From a bacterium (GTDB lineage Bacteria > JAMCPX01), in the NCBI GenBank assembly GCA_021792615.1, contig JAJYUJ010000033.1:1-31127 (forward strand): DNA of 31,127 bases. The letters are read 5' to 3'. Shown here piece after piece: positions 14,648 through 22,592 of this stretch (position 1 is its first letter; each line of letters opens with the position of its first letter). Both the position numbers and the translations under genes were made by a program. The notes beneath the pieces were generated by a model. It was not told the origin of the DNA and ran no database searches. It was given only the letters and a program-made list of their open reading frames with translations.

Positions 14648-15781
14648 ATGGCTACAAAAAGTATAATAATTAAATCATTTCTGATGTTATTTTTGTTATT
14701 TTTGCCGCTGAGCAGCGTATCGTATGGACAACAGTATGTTAGCCAGGGTGCGTGGGCAGTTGGATTGGTGCGCGGGCTTGGCTGGGAGGCAAAGGGTATT
14801 CCGCAGCAGGCAACATTAACGGATTATTTCGACCTTCTTTCAGGCAGGAACTTTATAACGGTCAATCTGGGGGATTACAAAACAAGACTCGGTGTTTTAC
14901 CGGACACCATAACATACAATGTCAGTGTGCAGCACAGCGGCAGGTACCGACTTATAGCCAATGTCTATGGAAACCCGCTTATGTTTACCATCGATAATCA
15001 GCCAACTGCATCCTCCACGCTTTCAAGCGGCTGGAATTATGAAGATATGGGTGAATTTATCTTAAAGAGAGGCGTTCATAAGCTCAGTATTACGATACCG
15101 CAGGGCGGTTCTATCAATGCACTTTATTTGAGTTCGTATGCCGAGAATGCAATCCAGCCGGAAGGCGGATGGGTGGCAAACAAAGCCCTGGATTACGGGA
15201 CAGAGGCAAGGACCATGGCTATGGCAACGGATGTGGCCGGTCAGCTGCCGGTCCGTGCACAGATACCGTCAGCGATAAGGGCTGGTCAGAATGTGCGTGA
15301 ATTTGTCTTTCAGGCCCCGGCAGACCCCGTCGTAAACTTTGCCATGGCATTACCCGGTCCATCAAAAGGATATGTCATGGTGGATAATTCAATCGTTCTT
15401 TCTTATGATACATCTGCAGAGCGGTCATTCCAGATAAGCTTGAAGGCTATCAACCTATCTCAGGGGCAGCACATAGCATACCTGAAGGTTTTATCCGGCC
15501 AGATGCCCGATTCTTTTATTATAAACCAGCATAACGATACGCCGGGTGCTTGCGTGTCGCTGATGAGAACAAAGGGATTTACTATGGGGGCTGCGAATCA
15601 ATACGTTCCTCTGAATATTGCCCAGGCATCGTTGGGAAATATTATCGCGCAGGTAACGAAAAAGTCACCCACGGCACTTTCTCTGGAAGCAATGCCGGTT
15701 GTCAAAGAAACAGAGCTTCCATCTCAGAGGGCACTCAGAACATACAACGAATCTATAAGCCCGATGAGGCCTTTTGAATAA
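14648..15781 (+). CDS. exported protein of unknown function with two similar beta-rich modules
   Basis: I do not recognise the family. Starting at ATG 14648 (GAAGGTGG just upstream) gives 377 residues with a clean signal peptide, MATKSIIIKSFLMLFLLFLP to SVSYGQ, cleaved before QYVSQG. Longer in-frame starts exist at 14627 (ATG) and 14591 (TTG) but spoil the signal peptide. The mature protein looks duplicated. Each half begins with a tryptophan motif (QGAWAVGLVRGLGWEAKG and EGGWVANKALDYGTEARTM) and an AT dipeptide about six to ten residues later. Each continues into a beta-sandwich-like stretch ending in a hydrophobic run (RGVHKLSITIPQGGSINALY and QGQHIAYLKVLSGQMPDSFI). These resemble carbohydrate-binding folds in texture. 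It heads an exopolysaccharide export locus, so a periplasmic or surface glycan-binding role is plausible but unproven. Confidence 0.7.
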   Translation: MATKSIIIKSFLMLFLLFLPLSSVSYGQQYVSQGAWAVGLVRGLGWEAKGIPQQATLTDYFDLLSGRNFITVNLGDYKTRLGVLPDTITYNVSVQHSGRYRLIANVYGNPLMFTIDNQPTASSTLSSGWNYEDMGEFILKRGVHKLSITIPQGGSINALYLSSYAENAIQPEGGWVANKALDYGTEARTMAMATDVAGQLPVRAQIPSAIRAGQNVREFVFQAPADPVVNFAMALPGPSKGYVMVDNSIVLSYDTSAERSFQISLKAINLSQGQHIAYLKVLSGQMPDSFIINQHNDTPGACVSLMRTKGFTMGAANQYVPLNIAQASLGNIIAQVTKKSPTALSLEAMPVVKETELPSQRALRTYNESISPMRPFE

Positions 15782-15787
15782 ATAAAA

Positions 15788-16342
15788 ATGAAGCGCAATA
15801 TATTTTTCAGCATTTTTATAGCCGGGATAGTATTGACTTCACAGGGTGCAGCCAGGGCAGATTCTCTTGTTTATACTGCGCCGGGCTTTTCTATTGTCCG
15901 GGGAACAACGATCGCAGTTGCACCTTTCCAGAATCTTACCCAGGCTCAATATGCAGGTGACAGGGTTTCGAATTATATTGCAACTACGTTTGCCCGGAGC
16001 AGGATGTTCAGGGTCTATGGCGAGAACCTGTTTCAGATCCGCATGCCGTACGCAGGATTAAATCCGGCACTCCCGGTCGATAGATCGATAGCTATGAAGA
16101 TCGGGCAGCCGGCAGGCTTAAACTACGTTATATTCGGCAGCGTCGTAGAATACGGGTATCAGCTTACCCCGCAGGGGATCAGAACGCTTCCCATTGTCGG
16201 GGTTGATATAAGAATAGTGGATATTCATTCGGGAAGGATCGTGTTTGCGGGCTCTTTTGCAAAAGAAGGCGCGTCCGGCGGTACCCTGGATGGCGTTGCA
16301 AAGGAAGTTGTCAGAGAATTTTACGAAAAGGCAGTCAAGTGA
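15788..16342 (+). CDS. exported CsgG/TolB-like small protein
   Basis: A 184-residue protein with a signal peptide (MKRNIFFSIFIAGIVLTSQG, cleavage likely after ARA). The mature part has the pattern of CsgG/FlgO/TolB-N-type domains: TTIAVAPFQNLTQAQYAGDR, a helix with VSNYIATTFARS, then NYVIFGSVVEYGY and VDIRIVDIHSGRIVFAGSF. There is no lipobox cysteine, unlike the next gene. It starts six bases after the previous stop with a poor ribosome site, and its stop overlaps the start of the lipoprotein gene (GTGA). It is clearly related in layout to that lipoprotein, so the two may form a periplasmic or outer-membrane-associated pair. Its role in polysaccharide export is inferred from context. Confidence 0.75.
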   Translation: MKRNIFFSIFIAGIVLTSQGAARADSLVYTAPGFSIVRGTTIAVAPFQNLTQAQYAGDRVSNYIATTFARSRMFRVYGENLFQIRMPYAGLNPALPVDRSIAMKIGQPAGLNYVIFGSVVEYGYQLTPQGIRTLPIVGVDIRIVDIHSGRIVFAGSFAKEGASGGTLDGVAKEVVREFYEKAVK

Positions 16343-17364
16343 AGATAAGCAGCAGATTGATTATTCTTTGCTTCCTGTTTATAGCCGGCTGTTCGTCCAC
16401 GGTCTCATCCAACTTTCTTATGCCCGGCGCAAGCGTTGACAATATAAGCTGTATCGCAGTGCTTCCGTTAAAAAACAAAACACAGGACCCCAATGCCGGC
16501 AATGTAGTGGCGGACATTCTTTCCATAGACCTTATGAAGCACCAGGATTTCAACGTGATGGACAGGATGGAGGTTGAAAGGGTATTACGGGAACGGGACA
16601 TCTATACACCGGACGGAATATCCCCGGATGATGCCGCAGGTATGGGTATTATATTGGGTGTTCAGGCTGTTTTCGCAGGTGAGGTGACGCAATATTACTA
16701 TAAACCCTCAAGCCTTCCTACAGAGGGCGCGGTTCCTACCATTCAGCTAAGCCTTTCCCTCATTGATGCGGCAACCGGTCAGGTTATATGGACAGGCAAT
16801 GGTACATTTACCCCCACGGGCCTGCTTGCAGAGGGAACGCCTCCTATTACAGGTGTTGCACAGGAAGGCATAGAAGCATTGCTTGATTCTTTCTATAACG
16901 GCATAAATCCGAGGGCTCAGGCGTCATCGAGGGTGTGCTGGTATGATCCGAACACCATATTCTCCCGGGTCATCGTCGCACGGCCTCAGATACCGCAAAC
17001 ACCCAGGCCTGCAGCACAAGCACCGCAGCGCCGGGCTCAGCCTGCCCCGCAGCAGCAACAGCGCGCGGCTGCTGTGGAAAGGCCTCAGGTCCAGATGCCG
17101 CCGGCTAAGGTATCTATCTTGAATGCAAGCGGTAATCCGAGGGCATCCATGATGGTCGGAATGGCACTCATCAAAGATAAGATTAACGTTGTCAATGTGA
17201 GTACGGAAAAATATTCGAAACCCAGGACTATAGTTTATTACAGGGCAAATTATTATGGCCAGGCCTTGCATATAGCAAGGTTGCTCAGGAAGATGCCGCA
17301 GCTTGTCGAATCACCAACATACAAATGGGACATCACGGTTATGATCGGCAAGGATCTAAAATAG
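16339..17364 (+). CDS. lipoprotein with CsgG-like domain and C-terminal LytR_C-like domain
   Basis: A 341-residue lipoprotein. The lipobox IAGC puts the lipidated cysteine at C18, followed by SS, which favours outer-membrane sorting. Residues about 25-195 form a CsgG/TolB-N-like domain (ISCIAVLPLKNKTQDPNAGN, DRMEVERVLRERDIY, LGVQAVFAGEVTQYY, LSLIDAATGQVIWTG). A Pro/Gln/Ala-rich linker spans about 212-253. Residues about 255-341 match the LytR_C pattern (VSILNASGNPRA, an ALIKDK helix, TIVYYRANYYGQALHIARLL, WDITVMIGKDLK). LytR_C domains are usually found on LytR-CpsA-Psr or cell-envelope proteins, so this fusion is unusual. It starts at GTG overlapping the previous stop. It is probably an outer-membrane assembly or gating factor for the exporter encoded next to it; that role is inferred. 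Confidence 0.8.
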   Translation: MKISSRLIILCFLFIAGCSSTVSSNFLMPGASVDNISCIAVLPLKNKTQDPNAGNVVADILSIDLMKHQDFNVMDRMEVERVLRERDIYTPDGISPDDAAGMGIILGVQAVFAGEVTQYYYKPSSLPTEGAVPTIQLSLSLIDAATGQVIWTGNGTFTPTGLLAEGTPPITGVAQEGIEALLDSFYNGINPRAQASSRVCWYDPNTIFSRVIVARPQIPQTPRPAAQAPQRRAQPAPQQQQRAAAVERPQVQMPPAKVSILNASGNPRASMMVGMALIKDKINVVNVSTEKYSKPRTIVYYRANYYGQALHIARLLRKMPQLVESPTYKWDITVMIGKDLK

Positions 17365-17382
17365 ATGAGGTAGGGGTATCAT

Positions 17383-18531
17383 ATGTCAAAAACCAAAAAT
17401 ATGATTTTTGTTTTATTATCAGGACTCGTTCTGCTTGTAATAGCCAGTAAGGCAGTATATGCACAGCAGGAAAACAAAAGATTGTTCAAAGCTTATCTGT
17501 CGTTAAGCGATGCTTATGATACGAATGTTTTAAGAAGCGGCGGACAATCAGCCAATAAAAGTGATAATATCATTTATATCCAGCCATCCCTTGCCGTTCT
17601 CCTGCCGTTTCGGTTCGGAGCTGATTTTGATCTCGATTATACCTTTACCTATCTGAATTATAGCAAGTATACGCAATACAATACGTATTATAATAATTTG
17701 AATGTCTCCCTGAACTTCTATCCGGTAAAAAATCTTATGTTCGGCATACTGGATTCTTACACCATGGTTCCTATATCCCCGCAACTGCCTACCTACGCGG
17801 TTACCAACATAACGCAGGCCAACTATCTGAATCCTTACATTGCCTACAAATTCGTTGTAGCTCCGCGGTTTGATGTTGATGCGCGGTATGATTTCATCTA
17901 TGCAAGCTTTCCCGGTTCCCTGGGCATAGGATACTATGTCAATGAACCCCAGATCAATGCCGATATTATTGCAAGCCGCCTGATAAAGATAAAACCCGGG
18001 TTCAGGTACATATCCCAGACCTTTACATCATCAACGCTGGGTACGATCAACCAGTCCCAGCCTTACCTGGAACTCGATATAGCCCATGGCTCGCAATTGT
18101 CCTTCACGGGAAGTTATAGCTATGTTTCCTTCGGGTTCAAAAACAGTTCGCAATCCGGGAACCTATACCTTGCAAAGCTTACCTACAAACCCGACGACCG
18201 GCTGACGTCGGACCTGTATGCCGACGGCTCAAAATCGTTTGATATTTTTGGAAGGCTGTATACTCTGTTTGAAGCAGGACTGGATGCCCGGTACCATATA
18301 ACCCGTCGGCTGGTTTCGAATATCGAAGCAAAATATGTAAAGTTAAAATACGCGGGAGAAAATTACTATACAGACGCATCGGGCGGTGATATTGGATTAA
18401 GCTATAAGTTTATCCCATGGTCGGAAATATTCGCGACATACTATTATTATGATGAAAAACCAGAATCTTCAAATGTTACCGGTTACCAGGACTCAAGGAT
18501 ACTTGTCGGTATCCGTGCCGGATTGCTGTAG
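17383..18531 (+). CDS. outer-membrane beta-barrel protein of an exopolysaccharide exporter
   Basis: A 382-residue protein with a signal peptide (MSKTKNMIFVLLSGLVLLVI to VYAQ). It has a long alternating aromatic/hydrophobic pattern typical of transmembrane beta-strands (YTFTYLNYSKYTQYNTYY, VDARYDFIYASF, LDIAHGSQLSFTGSYSYVSF, RYHITRRLVSNIEAKYVKL, IFATYYYYDEK), and ends IRAGLL. It resembles the putative beta-barrel porin type (PF10082-like) that accompanies OPX proteins lacking their own outer-membrane segment. AGGTAGGGGT precedes the ATG by six bases. The reading frame overlaps the following OPX gene, so the two are made together. The assignment rests on strand pattern and context rather than on a sharp motif. 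Confidence 0.75.
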   Translation: MSKTKNMIFVLLSGLVLLVIASKAVYAQQENKRLFKAYLSLSDAYDTNVLRSGGQSANKSDNIIYIQPSLAVLLPFRFGADFDLDYTFTYLNYSKYTQYNTYYNNLNVSLNFYPVKNLMFGILDSYTMVPISPQLPTYAVTNITQANYLNPYIAYKFVVAPRFDVDARYDFIYASFPGSLGIGYYVNEPQINADIIASRLIKIKPGFRYISQTFTSSTLGTINQSQPYLELDIAHGSQLSFTGSYSYVSFGFKNSSQSGNLYLAKLTYKPDDRLTSDLYADGSKSFDIFGRLYTLFEAGLDARYHITRRLVSNIEAKYVKLKYAGENYYTDASGGDIGLSYKFIPWSEIFATYYYYDEKPESSNVTGYQDSRILVGIRAGLL

Positions 18532-19381
18532 GCTCATACTTTTCGTAGCTGTTCTCTTCCTTTTACACTCTTCCGTGCTTCATGCGCAGGGAGAGTATCT
18601 TGTCGGTCCTGGTGATGTACTGAGTATAGAGGTTTTCGGGGAAAAAGACCTCTCCGGGAATGTTACTGTTTCTCAGGACGGGAAGATAAAAAATATCCTG
18701 CTCGGTGATGTCATGGTTGAGGGACTTACCACAGGGCAGATAGAAGAGCTGCTGACAAAGGAGTTGGGTAAGGAGTATCTTGTCGACCCAAAGGTTACGG
18801 TTTCCATTCAGGAATACAAAAGCCATAAGGTTTATGTGCTCGGCGAGGTGGAAAAACCGGGGACGTACGCTCTTACGACGCAGAGCAGATTGCTCGATAT
18901 TCTCCTCAAGGCAGGAGGCCCGACATCGAATGCAGGGGACAATGTGTCTATTCTCCGGCGTGAAGGCGGCACCCTCGATCACATAAAGGTGGACATAACA
19001 CGGCTTTTTGTCGATGGAGATCTCTCCCAGAATATACCGGTAAAAGACGGTGACATAATCTATGTCTCACGCGAGGAGAAGGGAAATATTACCAGCAGGT
19101 TCTATGAGAAAAAACTCAACCTTTATTATGTTGTCGGTGAGGTTAAAGCTCCGGGTGCGTACGAACTGCATGAGGGGTATACCGTGTTAAACGCCATTCT
19201 GCAGGCAGGCGGGTTTACGGATTACTCCAAGAAAAACGGGGTAATGCTTGTCCGGTATGAAAATGGAGTGAGAAAGGTTTACCATTTGAAAATGGGCGAT
19301 GTGATGGATAAAGGCGAATTGTCGAAAGATATGCACGTCCGTGCGTCCGATCTTATCATTGTGCCCGAGAGTTTATTCTAA
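18449..19381 (+). CDS. polysaccharide export (OPX, Wza-like) protein
   Basis: Up to 310 residues. Poly_export domain around 48-125 (YLVGPGDVLSIEVFGE, VSQDGKI, LVDPKVTVSIQEYKS), then two SLBB domains: about 130-215 (VYVLGEVEKPGTYAL, LLKAGGPTSNAG) and about 225-305 (YYVVGEVKAPGAYEL, ILQAGGFTDYSKKN). It ends at IIVPESLF, with no C-terminal amphipathic helix like the one Wza uses to cross the outer membrane. There is no lipobox cysteine at the signal peptide end (LLHSSVLHAQ). The longest frame overlaps the beta-barrel gene by 83 bases. A shorter start at TTG 18503 or GTG 18515 gives a better signal peptide and only 17-29 bases of overlap. It forms the periplasmic channel for polymer export, presumably docked on the separate barrel. 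Confidence 0.92.
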   Translation: MMKNQNLQMLPVTRTQGYLSVSVPDCCRLILFVAVLFLLHSSVLHAQGEYLVGPGDVLSIEVFGEKDLSGNVTVSQDGKIKNILLGDVMVEGLTTGQIEELLTKELGKEYLVDPKVTVSIQEYKSHKVYVLGEVEKPGTYALTTQSRLLDILLKAGGPTSNAGDNVSILRREGGTLDHIKVDITRLFVDGDLSQNIPVKDGDIIYVSREEKGNITSRFYEKKLNLYYVVGEVKAPGAYELHEGYTVLNAILQAGGFTDYSKKNGVMLVRYENGVRKVYHLKMGDVMDKGELSKDMHVRASDLIIVPESLF

Positions 19382-19382
19382 G

Positions 19383-21233
19383 ATGCCCCAGCAGCTATCA
19401 GACACAAAGAGCGATTTAAAATACTATATTGATCTGCTGCTCCAGCGCCGTTTACTGATTTTCGTAGTATTCTTCGTTACCCTTTTGATGGTCATGATCG
19501 ATTATATCGTGACCCCTCCTGCCTATACCGCAAGGGCGAAGCTCCTGATAGAACCGGAACACTATACCAACCTCAATACCGGAAATTCCGGACAGGAACC
19601 TCCGATGTTTTATTTTCAAACACAGGTTGAACTCATAAAGAGTGAGCCCGTCTTGTCTCTTGCCGCAGCGAGTTTGGGGGTACAAAAGGGGACACGGGAT
19701 TTTCAGAACATGGTCTCGAGACTGAAAAGAAACGTCTCGGTCGAGCGCATCCCGGATTCAAGGATATTGACCATATCGGTAAAGTCTCACAACCCGCTCT
19801 TTGCTGTGCATGCGGCAAACGCGATAATAGACAGTTATATAAAATTTCTCAATGAACAAAAAAGAAAGCGTATCAGCAATATCACCCTGTGGCTGCAGGG
19901 GGAACTCACCTCCCTGAAGAACAAGGTCGAGACATCGGAAATGGCCCTGATAAAGTACGTTGAACAGCAGGAGACGACAAGCAACAACGACTCTGTCATG
20001 TTCCTCGGCGATCCGTCGGACAATGCCGGGACAAAGGCCTTGTCCGAGCTTGAAACAAAATATATAACACTGCAGATAGAGCTTACCAACATGATGCAAA
20101 AGTATAAAGACAAATATCCTCTCGTCGTGCAATTGAAAAATGACATAGCTGCAATCAATATAAGAATAAACATGATGAAGCAGGCAATGATTGAGGCGAA
20201 CAAAAAGCGGATCAAGTATATTATGCTGAGCAGGGATGCGGATCTGAGCAAGGATCTGTACAGTATGCTGACCAAGGAGTTGAAAGAAGTGAATGTTTTC
20301 GGTGAGATCGGTTATCCCACTGCCACCATCATAGAACATGCAAGCGAGCCGGGAAGAAGGTCGGACCGGGGGCTCGTATTCTGGTTTTTATTCGGCATAT
20401 TTATATCCATGATAACCGGTGTTGCTTCCGCGTTTATTGCGGATCAAATTGACAACAGTATAAAGGGTGAGTCGGATATCGAGAGATTTATAAAACATCC
20501 TATTATCGGCGCATTGCCCTATCTCGATGAATTGAAAGGGAAGGAGCCTCACCGGCTGTTGGGTATACTGAATAGTGCCTCGTCTCAGGTTTATGTGGAA
20601 ATGCTGAGGCTGTTGAGAACGAATTTGAAATATTCTTTTATAGCAAAGGCAGGCAAGGTATTGCTGGTCACATCCACGGGAGAAAATGAGGGGAAAACCA
20701 CGTTATCGGCAAGTCTCGCGTACATCCTTTCCATTACAGGGGCAAAGGTCCTGCTTATGGATGCGGATGTAAAGAAACCCAATATACATAAGCTATTCAA
20801 GAGCGAACAGACCCCGGGTTATACGGAACTCCTCATCGACGACAAACTCGACAGCGCTGCTATCATAAAAGACAGCGGCTATGATAACCTTTATTACATG
20901 ACGGCAGGCAGGCAGCCTCCGGATTTTGCAGAGCTGCTCGATTCACCGAAATCAAAATCCCTGCTGGAATCATTCAAGGATAAATTCGACTATATCATCG
21001 TAGATTCGCCTCCTATCGGTATAATCTCGGATGCCGCAATACTATCGTCCCTTGTAGATGGTGTACTGTTCGTTGTAAAGGCCAACGGCTATCCAAGGGA
21101 ACATGTTTTAAGAAGCATTAAATCCCTGAGCTCTGTTAATGCAAAAATTACCGGTATTGTTCTCACCCATCTTGACAGGGGCAAGGGCTATTATTACAGG
21201 AGTTATTACAGCAAAGGTTATTATCGCGAATAA
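19383..21233 (+). CDS. polysaccharide co-polymerase / tyrosine autokinase (Wzc/BY-kinase type)
   Basis: A 616-residue inner-membrane protein from ATG 19383, one base after the OPX stop; an upstream in-frame start at 19341 adds 14 residues unlike the family. Wzz-type N-terminal domain with TM1 at about 23-45 and TM2 at about 333-356, and periplasmic coiled coils between. The cytoplasmic BY-kinase domain has Walker A STGENEGKT (K438), Walker A' LLMDADVKKP (D460, D462) and Walker B IIVDSPP (D541). The C-terminal tyrosine cluster DRGKGYYYRSYYSKGYYRE (598-616) holds seven tyrosines for autophosphorylation. It controls chain length and export through the OPX protein. No cognate phosphatase or glycosyltransferase is present nearby. 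Confidence 0.95.
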   Translation: MPQQLSDTKSDLKYYIDLLLQRRLLIFVVFFVTLLMVMIDYIVTPPAYTARAKLLIEPEHYTNLNTGNSGQEPPMFYFQTQVELIKSEPVLSLAAASLGVQKGTRDFQNMVSRLKRNVSVERIPDSRILTISVKSHNPLFAVHAANAIIDSYIKFLNEQKRKRISNITLWLQGELTSLKNKVETSEMALIKYVEQQETTSNNDSVMFLGDPSDNAGTKALSELETKYITLQIELTNMMQKYKDKYPLVVQLKNDIAAINIRINMMKQAMIEANKKRIKYIMLSRDADLSKDLYSMLTKELKEVNVFGEIGYPTATIIEHASEPGRRSDRGLVFWFLFGIFISMITGVASAFIADQIDNSIKGESDIERFIKHPIIGALPYLDELKGKEPHRLLGILNSASSQVYVEMLRLLRTNLKYSFIAKAGKVLLVTSTGENEGKTTLSASLAYILSITGAKVLLMDADVKKPNIHKLFKSEQTPGYTELLIDDKLDSAAIIKDSGYDNLYYMTAGRQPPDFAELLDSPKSKSLLESFKDKFDYIIVDSPPIGIISDAAILSSLVDGVLFVVKANGYPREHVLRSIKSLSSVNAKITGIVLTHLDRGKGYYYRSYYSKGYYRE

Positions 21234-21281
21234 GAACGGAACGGATGGTTGAATTTCCTTATTGCATTTTCCTTGTTTAAG

Positions 21282-21296
21282 ATGATAGTATATCAT
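21282..21296. promoter_or_regulatory. perfect 6-3-6 inverted repeat upstream of the GAF gene promoter
   Basis: ATGATA-GTA-TATCAT is a perfect dyad ending four bases before the TTGACA -35 element at 21300. Its position suits an activator or repressor site. The region is A/T-rich, so chance cannot be excluded. Confidence 0.35.
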
Positions 21297-21299
21297 ATA

Positions 21300-21328
21300 T
21301 TGACATTTTCTATGCTATGGCATATCAC
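21300..21328 (+). promoter_or_regulatory. predicted promoter of the GAF/response-regulator pair
   Basis: TTGACA (21300-21305), a 17-base spacer, then TATCAC (21323-21328, 4 of 6 of the -10 consensus). The GAF gene starts 25 bases further on. The perfect -35 and ideal spacer make a real promoter likely, separating this pair from the export locus. No clear terminator follows the kinase gene, so read-through is possible. Confidence 0.45.
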
Positions 21329-21352
21329 TTTATAAAATCAGAGGTATGACAA

Positions 21353-22189
21353 ATGGACAAAAAGGAAGAAAAAGATAGAAACATCTTCGAGAGAGCGGAA
21401 GAGTTCTTGCAGGTTTTTAAAAAGGGTGCGGAATTTACGCAGGAACTTTTAAAAACCAATGAACAGCTGAGATACAGGATATTGCAGCTTGAGGAAGAAG
21501 GTATGTCCTTAAAAACGAACCCGGTCCTCCCTGATAAGCAGTATGAAGAACTTGCAAAGCAGATTGAGGCATTAAAAGAGGAGCGGGAAGAAATTACGAA
21601 GCGGATCAAAGAGATCGAGAACGAAAACAAGGATTTTGCCATACGGTATGTCGAAGTAGAAGAAGAAAACAATAACCTCGCGAACCTGTATATTGCAAGC
21701 TATCAGCTTCACTCCACCCTTGATTTCAAGGAAGTGCTGCAGATTATACTCGAAATTATAATAAATTTAATCGGTGCGGAAGAGTTCGGCATTTTCCTGC
21801 TCGACGAGAAAACACACGAATTAAAAATAATGGCATCCGAAGGTATTGATGAGACGCAGGTGCCGTCGATAAATATGGGAGTAGGGACAATCGGAAGGGT
21901 GGCAAAGAACGGCGAACCGTACTTCATGGAGGACATGTCCGATTCATCTAAGACAGATTGGCTCAACCCTATGGTTGCAATACCGCTGAAGATAAAGGAA
22001 CACGTTATCGGCGTCATTGTTATCTACCGGCTGTTGCAGCAGAAAAAAAACTTTACACCCCTTGACCATGAACTCTTTACCCTGCTCGCGGGCCATGCTG
22101 CGACAGCTATTTTCAGTTCAAAACTTTATTCGGAATCCGAGAGGAAATTATCCACGATTCAGGGTTTCATAGACCTGCTGACGAAGTAG
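21353..22189 (+). CDS. coiled-coil GAF-domain sensor protein
   Basis: A 278-residue cytosolic protein. Residues about 1-110 are charged heptad-like coiled coil (RAEEFLQVFKKGAEF, LAKQIEALKEEREEITKRIK, YVEVEEENNNLANLY). Residues about 115-265 are a GAF domain (HSTLDFKEVLQIILEIIINL, FGIFLLDEKTHELKIMASEG, VGTIGRVAKNGEPYFMEDM, MVAIPLKIKEHVIGVIVIYR). It has no output domain of its own. It lies 14 bases before a CheY-like receiver, so the pair may form a small sensing module. The long coiled coil could dimerise it or dock it to another protein. Ligand unknown. Confidence 0.85.
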   Translation: MDKKEEKDRNIFERAEEFLQVFKKGAEFTQELLKTNEQLRYRILQLEEEGMSLKTNPVLPDKQYEELAKQIEALKEEREEITKRIKEIENENKDFAIRYVEVEEENNNLANLYIASYQLHSTLDFKEVLQIILEIIINLIGAEEFGIFLLDEKTHELKIMASEGIDETQVPSINMGVGTIGRVAKNGEPYFMEDMSDSSKTDWLNPMVAIPLKIKEHVIGVIVIYRLLQQKKNFTPLDHELFTLLAGHAATAIFSSKLYSESERKLSTIQGFIDLLTK

Positions 22190-22203
22190 ATAGGAAAAAT
22201 GTT

Positions 22204-22581
22204 ATGGAAGAATACAAAGTTCTGATTGTAGAAGATTCCCCCACGATGCGGCAGCTCATAGCCTTTTCGTTAAAAAGACTGAAAAACATTAAGATCGTGG
22301 AAGCGAGCGATGGAGTAGACGGTCTCAAGAAGCTCTCGCAGGACGCTTTTCAATTAATCATTACGGACATCAATATGCCCGTCATGGACGGCTTAAAGCT
22401 TGTAAGTCTTATACGGAAAGACGCGGTTTATAAGACAGTCCCGATATTTATCATCACGACAGAGGGCGGACAGGAAGACAGAGAACGCGCGATGGCATTA
22501 GGAGCCAACGCCTATATTACAAAGCCCATATCAGGACCGCAGGTCCTCGAGATGGTAAAAAGCCACCTGAATATCAAATAA
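22204..22581 (+). CDS. CheY-like single-domain response regulator
   Basis: A 125-residue receiver domain with no output domain. The acidic pocket is E10-D11, the phosphorylation site D55 (LIITDINMPVMDG), the switch T85/T86 (FIITTEGGQ), and the conserved lysine K107 (ITKPIS). All residues needed for phosphorylation are present. It follows the GAF protein by 14 bases and is convergent with ruvB, with only 11 bases between their stops. No histidine kinase is in the window. It probably acts by protein contact, as in chemotaxis or other phosphorelays; the partner could be the GAF coiled-coil protein or a distant kinase. Confidence 0.93.
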   Translation: MEEYKVLIVEDSPTMRQLIAFSLKRLKNIKIVEASDGVDGLKKLSQDAFQLIITDINMPVMDGLKLVSLIRKDAVYKTVPIFIITTEGGQEDRERAMALGANAYITKPISGPQVLEMVKSHLNIK

Positions 22582-22592
22582 AACGGACAATC

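Noticed and set aside
21314-21333. Possible sigma54 element (TGGCAT) before the GAF gene
   Set aside because: No GC dinucleotide at the required -12 distance; the TTGACA/TATCAC pair is a better explanation.
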